The notes beneath the pieces are model-generated. The model did no database searches and had not been told where the DNA came from. It was given only the letters and a program-made list of their open reading frames with translations. A DNA stretch of 64,000 nucleotides from Porphyra umbilicalis (Eukaryota > Rhodophyta > Bangiophyceae > Bangiales > Bangiaceae): positions 1 to 64,000 of the forward strand of contig KV918979.1 in NCBI GenBank assembly GCA_002049455.2. The letters run 5' to 3'. A program made the position numbers and the translations under genes. This document shows, piece by piece, positions 56,262-64,000 of this stretch (positions are counted from its first letter, which is position 1; each line of letters begins with the position of its first letter).

Positions 56262-57460
56262 ACTGACGCGAGCGGTTGGCGCCTGCTGCAGATTCTGCTG
56301 CTTGCGGGGAGGCGGACGCTGGCAGCAACCGCCGTCTGGTGGTGCGTCTGCCTCCCCGGCGACACGTGCTGCCGCGTCGTCGCCGCCGGCGCGGCCACGG
56401 CCGCCTGCTGCAGCTGCTGCTGCTTCCTCAGAGGCGGACGCTGGCAGCAACCGCCGTCTGATGGTGCAACTGCCGCCCCGGCGACGTGCTGCTGCACCGT
56501 CGCCGCCGGGGCGGCCACGGCCGCCTGCTGCAGCTGCTGCTGCTCGCGGAAAGACGGACGTTGGCAGCAAACACCGTCTTGTGGTGCAACTGCCGCCCCG
56601 GCAACACGTGCTGCCGCGTCGTTGCCGCCGGGGCGGCCACGGCCGCCTGCTGCAGCTGCTGCTGCTTGCAAAGAGGCGGACGCTGGCAGCAACCGCCGTC
56701 TGGTGGTGCAGCCGCCGCCCCGGCGATACGTGCTGCTGCACCGTCGCCGCCGGGGCGGCCACGGCCACCTGCTGCAGCTGCTTCTGCTTGCAAAGAGGCG
56801 AACGCTGGCAGCAACCGCCGTCTGATGGTGAGTCTGCCTCCCCGGCGACACGTGCTGCCGCGTCGTTGCCGCCGGGGCGGCCACGGCCGCCTGCTGCAGC
56901 TGCTGCTGCTTGCAAAGAGACGGACGCTGGCAGCAACCACCGTCTGGTGGTGCAACCGCCGCCCCGGCGATACGTGCTGCTGCACCGTCGCCGCCGCGGC
57001 GGCCACGGCCACCTGCTGCAGCTGCTTCTGCTTGCAAAGAGGCAGACGCCGGCAGCAACCGCCGTCTGGTTGGGCAACTGCCGCCCCGGCAACACGTGCT
57101 GCTGCGTTGTCGCCGCCGAGGCGGCCATAGCCGCCTGCTGCAGCTGCTTGCAAAGAGGCGGACGCCGGCAGCAACCGCCGTCTGGTGGTGCGTCTGCCTC
57201 GCCGGCGACACGTGCTGCCGCGTTTTCGCCGCCGAGGCGGCCATTGCCGCCTGCTGCAGCTGCTTGCAAAGAGGCAGACGCCGGCAGCAACCGCCGTCTG
57301 CTTGGGCAACTGCCGCCCCGGTGACACATGCTGCTGCGCCGGCGCCGCCGGGGCGGCCACGGCCACCTGCTGAAGCTGCTGCCGCTTGTGGAATGGCGGA
57401 CGCTGGCAGCAACCGCCGTCTGGTGGTGCGGCTGCCTTCTCGGTGACACGTGCGGGCCCG
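56262..57460. repeat. Satellite of about ten 122-bp units
   Basis: The marker GGACGCTGGCAGCAACC recurs with starts at about 56314, 56436, 56556, 56678, 56800, 56922, 57044, 57160, 57276 and 57398. The spacings are 122, 120, 122, 122, 122, 122, 116, 116 and 122 bp. Each unit also carries CTGCTGCAGCTGCT and a GCCGCCGGGGCGGCCACGG segment. As 122 is not a multiple of three, successive units fall in different frames, so the long frames on both strands here are not protein repeats. Confidence 0.9.
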
Positions 57461-58676
57461 ACAACCGCAGCTGCTGCTGCCCCACAGCCGCCACCACGAG
57501 CGCCGCCGCCGCCGCCACCGCCTGGTGCTGCGCCATCGCCGCCTGACAGACATCGCCGCCTGGTTCATCTGCTGCCGCATCGTCGAAGCAACCTCCCGCG
57601 CATCCCCCCCCGTTGTTTATCCCACCTGCGGTGGCCAGCACGTGCATCGTGCGACCGCGGCGGTCTGCTGTTGTGGCGACGTTGGTTTTGGGCGAAGCGG
57701 CCGCGGCCATGGCCGCAGCGGCGCAGACGGCCGCGGCACAGACGGCGGCTACGGCGAGGGCTATCTCGGCAGCGATGGCGAAGCCCGGGCTTCCGGCGGC
57801 GCGCGGCGTTCCGCTCCCGCCGGGGGCGGTGCCGACGCAAGCGGCGGTTACAGAGGGGGCGAGGCCCACTGCGGCGGCGGCGCTGGCGGCGGCCGATTGC
57901 GGCGGTGGCGGCAGCGACGGTAACGGTGGTGGCGGCGGTGGCTGTGGCCGCCGCCGGCGACGGGGCGCACGCGCGGCGAGTGCCGCCGCTTCCACCGCCG
58001 CCTTCGGCTTCCTCCAAGATAGATCCCTCCCACACACACCGCCATGAGCGGCGTCACCGCCGCGTCCACCGCCAGTATCCTGGAAGATGGGCGCCCCCCA
58101 ACAAAGGCAGTGGCATCCCCTCCCCCCTCAACATCTACAGCCCTAACACCGACAGCCCGCTCAGGCCACTCATGTCACTCAGGCCAAGAAGCTCTCCCAG
58201 GGCCATCAAAGTAAAAGCGCTACCGCCACTGCCACCGTATCGGCTGCAGCGTCCTCTCCATCCCCCCCACTGTGCCGCCGATGCCGGCTGCAGCATCCTC
58301 TCCACCCCTGGCACGGCGCCGACCACAGACCGAGTGGTCTCCACCACCTTCCGCCCACCGTAGAACGCGGAGCCACCGCCCGGCCGATGTCGTCGGCACC
58401 ACGCCCCGCCAGCCGATGTGCAGCAGGCGCAACATTCCTGGACACGACTGACGCGGCGACATACCCACCGCCGCAGTCCGTGCCGCCCGCATCGAACGCG
58501 TCGGTAGCAGGAAATACGGGTTCTGTGCGATGCGCCGACACCGAGACCACCGCCGCCGAGGCCGCCGCCGCCGGCCACGGCCACCGCATCCGCCGGTGCT
58601 CCGGACGGCACTGTGATGCCACGCCGTGACGTGCTTTTCAAGCGAGTGGGGTCAGAGACAGCAAGGTGAGAAGTGT
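57461..58676. other. GC-rich region, no gene firmly supported
   Basis: Ala/Pro/Gly-rich frames are open on both strands at 57.6-58.05 kb. At 58.15-58.62 kb a CTGCAGC...CTCTCCA word is repeated. Nothing is recognised. Confidence 0.25.
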
Positions 58677-59711
58677 TTACTGGGCACGAACTGCCGCCAA
58701 AACCCGATCAACGCGGTCGAATTGCCCGACAATGTGGCGCTGACTCAAGAAACTGGCTGCCATCGCCTGCAGCACGTGGGGGTCTTCCACCAGTGCTTGA
58801 TTGTGGTAGACCAAATTTCTGATGATCACCTTGAAATCGTTGAAAACGCCTTCAATCGGCTGCATGTCGGGGCTGTATGGAGGAAGGCGGAGGAACGCGA
58901 CACCGTTGGCCGTCATGAAAGCGTCCCCATCGGCATCATGGATAGGGGCGTTGTCATACATCACGACGCAGTTGTCGGGCTGTAAATCCCATGGCGCCCC
59001 CGGCGTGTACACGCCGAGCTTGGGGAAGAGATGTTGAAGAAAAAGTCGCCAGTCCGCCCCCGTCAACGCCTTCTCCCGCACGACCAGAGACATAAAGCCG
59101 AGGATGCCGCCTTGGCTGGATACCGCCATCGTTGTGCTTGTGCGAGGGACGGACCGCGGATCACGGTCACGGAGGTGCGAGCGCTCGTGCGTCAGCGACC
59201 GGCCGTAAAGACGAAACACGTCGGACCCATCCGTGTGCGTCTCATCGACGGAGACGATGCAGCGACGAGGGATGCGCTGCCGTACGATGGCGTGCTGCCG
59301 CCGGCGCTCCTCCGTCAACTCACGAAAGAGCCGCAAAATCTTTTTACGACTGAATCCAAGACGGCGAAGGTGGCGGTCGATCGTGCTCTTAGAAAAACGC
59401 ACTGGCGTCATGTCCCCCGCCGGGTCCTGACTCATCATCTTGAGCATCTCGGCGTGCTCGCGGAGCAACGCATGAGGATGATTGCGCACGAGGTAGGTAA
59501 GCCCGTCCATCAGCTGCCGGTCGTACTCGCAAGCGTCGTGGTGCTTGTTCCGCCGGTCCGCGTTGCGCCACACCGACCCGCTGTCAACGTAGTACTTCTC
59601 CCAGCGCCTCAGTTGTGTGCGCGAGACGCCAATGCTACTGCGCACCTTGCTGCGCTCCACACCGTTGGACAGCATGGAGAGATCAGAAGCGCGCAAGTGC
59701 TCAGAATACAT
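58677..59711 (-). CDS. Tc1/mariner-IS630-like transposase, appears whole
   Basis: 344 residues from the ATG at 59711, the usual length for the family. An N-terminal helix-turn-helix pair is present (SMLSNGVERSKVRSSIGVSR; STIDRHLRRLGFSRKK). The catalytic triad is Asp156 (IVSVDETHTD), Asp253 (CVVMYDNAPIHD) and Glu287 (PDMQPIEGVFNDF), with 33 residues between the second Asp and the Glu. The typical LPPYSPDMQPIE box is intact and there are no stops or register changes. In-frame codons upstream run into the tandem array and are not part of it. Terminal inverted repeats could not be found on either side. The protein should bind its element ends and cut at TA sites, from family knowledge. Confidence 0.85.
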   Translation of the reverse strand: MYSEHLRASDLSMLSNGVERSKVRSSIGVSRTQLRRWEKYYVDSGSVWRNADRRNKHHDACEYDRQLMDGLTYLVRNHPHALLREHAEMLKMMSQDPAGDMTPVRFSKSTIDRHLRRLGFSRKKILRLFRELTEERRRQHAIVRQRIPRRCIVSVDETHTDGSDVFRLYGRSLTHERSHLRDRDPRSVPRTSTTMAVSSQGGILGFMSLVVREKALTGADWRLFLQHLFPKLGVYTPGAPWDLQPDNCVVMYDNAPIHDADGDAFMTANGVAFLRLPPYSPDMQPIEGVFNDFKVIIRNLVYHNQALVEDPHVLQAMAASFLSQRHIVGQFDRVDRVLAAVRAQ

Positions 59712-59789
59712 CTTGCTCCAGGCAGAACGCGCTGGTGCCGACGACAAACAGCGGCCACTGCGCGACCGGCGGCGCCCGAGGATGCGGCG

Positions 59790-61830
59790 GCGGGCTATGG
59801 CGTAGCCAGCGGCAGCCAGCAACGCAAAGGCGGCGACGGCGGCGAAACCGGCCGGGGCGGTCGGCGGGAGCGACGGCGGCGCCGGCGGCAGTCCGCAACG
59901 TCGGCGACACCGTCGGCGGCGACGGGCAAAACAGGCGACGGCGACACAACCGGCCGGGGTGGCCGGCGGCAGCCACGGCGGCACGGGCTGCAGCCGGCAA
60001 AAAAAAAAACGCGACGACGGCGGCGAAACCGCCCGGTGAGGACGACAGTTGCGGGCGACGTTGGCGGCGCAGCCGGCGGCGCCGGGTGCCGGCCGCGGCC
60101 GGCAGAGTCGGCGACGGCGGCGACGGCGGCGCAAGCGGCCGGGGTGGCAGGCGGCAGCCACGGCGGCACGGGCGGCAGCCGGCAAAAAAAAGAACGCGAC
60201 GACGGCGGCACAACCGCCCGGTGAGGCCAACAGTGGCGGGCGACGTTGGCGGCGCAGCCGGCGGCGCCGGGTGCCGGCCGCGGCCGGCAGAGTCGGCGAC
60301 GGCGGCGACGGCGGCGTAACCGGCCGGCGTGGCCGGCGGCAGCCACGGCGGCACGGGCGGCAGCCGGCAAAAAAAGGAACGCGACGACGGCGGCGAAACC
60401 GCCCGGTGAGGCCGACAGTGGCGGGCGACGTTGGCGGCGCAGCCGGCGGCGCCGGGTGCCGGCCGCGGCCGGCAAAGTCGGCGACGGCAGCGACAGCGGC
60501 TCAACCGGCCGGGGTGGCCGGCGGCAGCAACGGCGGCACGGGCGGCAGCCGGCAAAAAAAAAACGCGACGACGGCGGCGAAGCCGCCCGGTGAGGCAAAG
60601 TCGGCGACGGCGGCGGCAGCGGCGCAACCGGCCGGGGTGGCAGGCGGCAGCCACGGCGGCACGGGCGGCAGCCGGCAAAAAAAAAACGCGACGACGGCGG
60701 CGAAACCGCCCGGTGAGGCAAAGATGGCGACGGCGGCGACGGCGGCGCAACCGGCCGGAGTGGCCGGCGGCAGCCACGGCGGCACGAGCGGCAGCCGGCA
60801 AAGTCGGCGACTGCGGCGCAACCGGCAGGGGTGGCCGGCGGCGGCGACGGCAGCAACGGCGGCAGACAGCAACGTCAGCGGAGCGGCCGGCGGCGCCGGG
60901 CGCCGGCGGCGGTGGGCGACGTCGGCGGCACCGCCGGCGGCGCCAGACGCCGGCGGCGGCGGGCGACGTCGGCGGCGCAGCCGGCGGCGGGAGACGTCGG
61001 CGGCGCCGGCGGCGGCGGGAGACGTCGGCGGCGCCGCCGGCGGCGCCAGATGCCGGCGGCGGTGGGCGATGTCGGCGGCGCAGCCGGCGGCGCCGGGCGC
61101 CGGCGGCGGCGGCCAAAGACGGAGACGGCGGTGCAACCGGCAGGGGTCGCCGACGGCGGCGGCGGCCGCAGGCGACGAGGCGACCACGTCGGCGACGCAG
61201 CCGGCGGCGCAGGTCGGCGGCGGCGGCGGCGGGCAGCGGCGGCGCGTCAGCGGCGGCGGCGGCGGGCAGCGGCGGCGGCCGGCAAAAGCACCGACGGCGG
61301 CGACGACGGCGTTACCGGCCGGGGTGGCAAGCAGCGGCGACGGCAGCGACGGCGGCGACGGCGGCGACGGCGGCGTAACCGGCCGTGGTGGCAAGCAACG
61401 GCGACGGCAGCGACGGCGGCAGACAGGAACGTCGGCGTTGCAGCCTGCGGCGCCGGGTGACGGCAGCGGAGGGCGAGGTCGGCGGCGCCAGAAGCCGGCG
61501 ACGGCGGCCAAAGACGGCGACGGCGGCGCAACCGGCCAGGGTAGCCGACGGCAGCGGCGACCGCAGGCAACGATGTCGGCGGCGCAGCCGGCGGCGCCGG
61601 ACGCCGGCGACGGCGGCCAAAGACGGCGACGGCGGCGCAACCGGCCGGCGTAGCCGGCGGCGGAGACGGCCGCGACGATGGCAGCCGGCTGGCGGCGGCG
61701 CAGCCGGTGGCGCCGGGCGCCGGCAGCGGCTGCCCCGGCCGGCGGTCGTCCGACGGCGGCGTCGGTCGGCGGCGGCGACGGCGCGCCCGCCGTGCGTCAA
61801 CAGAACGCCGGCTTGACGTCGGTGGGAGAA
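59790..61830. repeat. GGC-rich tandem array with 185-bp units
   Basis: A TTGGCGGCGCAGCCGG marker at 60061, 60246 and 60431 gives 185-bp spacing. A-runs of 7-11 bases followed by ACGCGACGACGGCGGC occur about every 185 bp, then at 121 bp. Beyond 60.8 kb the order breaks down into shorter CGGCGGCGCC-type repeats up to about 61.83 kb. Very long frames on both strands result from composition and are not called as genes. Confidence 0.85.
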
Positions 61831-62193
61831 ATTTGAGGCGGGGCGTCGGCCGTTATCTATTGCGGCGGAGCCGCACCTGCCGCGGAGAAAACGGAGACGG
61901 GGCAATCTCGCTGTTTGTGCCCACAAACGATTGCATGGTGGCGGACGCGAAGACAAGCCCAAATCAGAGTTGATTAAAGTGCACGCCGGCGTTGCAGCGA
62001 AAAATCTCCCCAGATTGAGCGCTGCTTCCTTGCGGAGAAGCCCAACGGCAGCGAATAAGGAGAAGGACGGGAGTGTCGACCTTTGGTCTGGAGCTTGCAA
62101 CCGATTTTACCGGGGCACAAACGCCGCTCAACCATTGGACATGCATCGATGGCTCCACCTTACAGCACGATGTCTGCACGATGCTTCCTGATC

Positions 62194-62226
62194 AGCGGTG
62201 TGTCCATTTTTGGGGGAAGTGCCATA
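62194..62226 (-). repeat. 33-bp dispersed repeat, copy B
   Basis: Perfect reverse complement of 28077-28109. It starts, read on the minus strand, with TATGGCACTTCCCCC. It lies just before the 11/22-bp array. Confidence 0.6.
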
Positions 62227-62244
62227 TGCCGGCCCAAACGGCGG

Positions 62245-62560
62245 ATCAAACGGGAATCGAACGCGGAACAAACGGGGAGCAAACTGGTATCAAACGGGAA
62301 TCGAACGGGTAACAAACGGGAATCGAACGGGGAACAAACGGGAATCGAACGGGTGATAAACGGGAATCGAAGGGGGATTAAACGGGAATCGAACGGGTAA
62401 TAAACGGGAATCGAACGGGGATTTACCGGGAATCGAACGGGAATCGACCGGGGAACAAACGGGAATCGACCGGGGAACAATCGGGGAGCAAACGGAGAAC
62501 AAACGGGGAACAAAAGGGGAACAAACGGGGAACAAACGGGGAGCAAACGGGGAGCGAAAA
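62245..62560. repeat. 11/22-bp array with B-box-like motifs
   Basis: Alternating 11-mers GGGAATCGAAC and GGGTAACAAAC (with variants) make a 22-bp higher unit. GGGAATCGA occurs ten times, eight of them at regular 22-bp steps. The right end (about 62480-62560) is made only of GGGGAACAAAC-type units. Read on the minus strand, GTTCGATTCCC fits the core of the RNA polymerase III B box (GWTCRANNC). Confidence 0.85.
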
Positions 62561-62624
62561 TGAACGTGGCGGCCGGCGGCCGTCGATGACAAGCGTCTGC
62601 TCGTGAGGGGCGGCGGCGGCGTCG

Positions 62625-62810
62625 GCCAGATATACTCGGATATAATAATTATCCGATGAATACGATATAATGCGCCGTTCTCATGTCTCCCCGGATTGTT
62701 ATTGGCACAAGTCTCAGGGCATATTCGGATACGGATAGCCCATAGCAACCCGTATTCCATGGGAATACCATTATAATGCTCGGTTACATCCCTCCAGGAT
62801 ATATCCATGA
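62625..62810. other. AT-leaning patch next to the truncated gene
   Basis: It contains TCGGATATAATA and GGATACGGATAG words like those at 22.08-22.2 kb. It joins directly to the Pro/Thr-rich coding segment at about 62.83 kb. Confidence 0.35.
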
Positions 62811-63884
62811 AAACCCTTAATCTCGACCAAGACCGCCGGCGGCACGGCATCCGCGTCGACGCCGCCGACAGCGTCCCCGAGCAAAACCACCATTGACGCG
62901 GCGGTTGCGTCGGCGCGACCCACCGCGCCCCCGACCAAGACATTCGGCGACTCGGCGCCCGCGCCGATGCCGCCCACCGCGCCGCCGACAAATTCGGCTC
63001 GTGATTGGGCGCCTGCATCTGTGCCCCCCACGGCGCACGCGAGCAAGACGGCGGCAGATGCCACGCCCGCTCCGATGTTGCGTAATCCGCCGCCTACTGC
63101 CTTGGCCGCATCGAGCGGTGCCACGTCGGCGACGGGGTCCGCCGCGTTGCCGCCGCTTGTGGTCACTCCTTCTCCGGGAAAGGATGACGACGTCACCATG
63201 CCGTCAGCGCTGGACCGCGTGGGGCGCTGCTGGGTGTTGACAGGCAACACAGTGCCTGGGGGCTGGCTGGACCGCTTGCGCCGAGGCGGTCGACGCCCGT
63301 CCGCCTCGACTGCGGATCTCATCTTCAACTCCCAGCCTATTGAAGTTATGGAAGCTGCTGGAGCTGCTGGGGTCGACTGGGGGCGTCGACAATTAGCGGT
63401 GGAGGGAAATGGATCTTTCGCGAGGGCGGTGCGGTACATTGCGTCTAGCCTCGCTGCGCTTGTTGGCGATGAACTGGGTGTCACGGATGATGTTTTGATG
63501 CCCAATCTCATCCTTGCGATGCCGCGCGCTCTGGCGCAGTTGGCGCACGCCGATACAGGTCGCTAAGTGGAGGTGGGGGGGCCAGGCGCCACACTGCTCA
63601 CGGTGTACTTTTCTTTCGAGGAGGGCACGTATGTCGACTTATGGTCCGGAACCTAAGGAGGGGCTCCTGTGAGGATGCCGGCTGAGCCTCTACCTCCCAC
63701 CAAGCGTGCCTTTATTCCAGTTGGGCATTGTTTGATTGTTCGCTCTGACCTTATCCACCGCGGTGCGAACAACCCGGATGGTCGTCGGCGGCAGCGGTGT
63801 GTGCACTTCTACTTGGCAGTTCACACCGACGGTGGGCACATGCGCTATGCGGAGCACACTTCCTTGCTTTACGATTACGTGTAA
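62811..63884 (+). pseudogene. Pro/Thr-rich gene with a 2-oxoglutarate/Fe(II) dioxygenase-like end, two in-frame TAA
   Basis: One frame is open from 62811 to the final TAA at 63882-63884 except for TAA at 63564-63566 and 63654-63656. The first part is Pro/Thr/Ala-rich and matches 21.78-21.96 kb. A globular part follows (RVGRCWVLTGNTVPGGWLDR; VDWGRRQLAVEGNGSFARAV). After the first TAA comes LLTVYFSFEEGTYVDLWSG, and after the second PVGHCLIVRSDLIHRGAN then HFYLAVHTDG. Together these look like the strands of a double-stranded beta-helix of the 2OG-Fe(II) type, with LIHRGAN as the likely distal metal-His region. The 5' end is cut off by AT-rich DNA. It is probably dead, or the stops are errors. 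Confidence 0.45.
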
Positions 63885-64000
63885 ATATTCTGCTCTTGCG
63901 AACTCTCCTCGTGTTCTTTTTCTTGTTTCAGTGCGCTTTTGTAAACGTAGTGCGGCGGGCCTCTGGTAGCGCGCTGCTGCGACAGTCCCCGCATGGACGC
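63885..64000. other. 3' flank to the window end
   Basis: Presumed 3' UTR. Nothing is recognised. Confidence 0.3.

Noticed and set aside
55725-58037. A 770-codon minus-strand frame
   Set aside because: Most of it is the 122-bp satellite, whose unit length rotates the frame. No domain is seen.
59795-61653. Large Arg/Pro/Ala-rich proteins (over 450 codons) on both strands
   Set aside because: They overlap the 185-bp and GGC repeats, are open on both strands, and have no domain. They are composition artefacts.
58677-62226. The 33-bp repeat at 62.2 kb as the terminal repeat of the Tc1-like element
   Set aside because: No matching inverse was seen beyond the transposase's other end near 58.6 kb.
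62245-62560. CRISPR array
   Set aside because: There are no unique spacers of constant length; the whole array is made of near-identical 11-mers in a eukaryotic context.

Overview
The window looks like nuclear DNA of a GC-rich, intron-poor photosynthetic eukaryote. A bangiophycean red alga of the Porphyra/Pyropia kind is the best guess, by inference only. The reasons are very GC-rich, Ala/Arg/Gly-rich genes that mostly lie in one exon, a D-3-phosphoglycerate dehydrogenase with a plastid-type leader, a plant-like eL24 ribosomal protein with one GT-AG intron, and long C/G homopolymers and GGC microsatellites. There are no operons and no bacterial-style signals.

The left end (1-8 kb) is ordinary gene space: an open-ended repeat-rich membrane protein, a secretory-pathway coiled-coil membrane protein, plastid-type PGDH (serine synthesis), a USE1-like SNARE (Golgi-to-ER traffic) and eL24 (ribosome). 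From 9 to 31 kb the DNA is dominated by mobile elements. These are a broken gag-like retroelement remnant, two almost identical hAT transposons inserted head to head 49 bp apart (a 6.8-kb palindrome), a decayed second hAT transposase, and several MITEs. One MITE sits inside a Cys/His-rich gene (28.8-31.1 kb), and removing it restores the reading frame exactly.

From 32.9 to 44 kb, two Polycomb Repressive Complex 2 genes lie on the minus strand about 6 kb apart: a SUZ12/EMF2-like VEFS-box protein and an E(z)-like CXC-SET histone methyltransferase. Between them is a decayed OCRL/INPP5B-type gene in which 5-phosphatase, ASH and RhoGAP segments can still be read in order.

From 44 to 64 kb, genes are few. 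There is a lower-GC island (about 46.9-51.7 kb), a small unrecognised gene (55.4 kb), a 122-bp satellite, a Tc1/mariner-like transposase that looks whole, a 185-bp tandem array, an 11/22-bp array carrying B-box-like motifs, and a Pro/Thr-rich 2-oxoglutarate-dioxygenase-like gene remnant that shares a segment with a truncated copy at 21-22 kb.

Coding stretches were judged by family motifs and codon-scale conservation. Most other long open frames here are by-products of high GC and of repeats, which leave several frames open at once.
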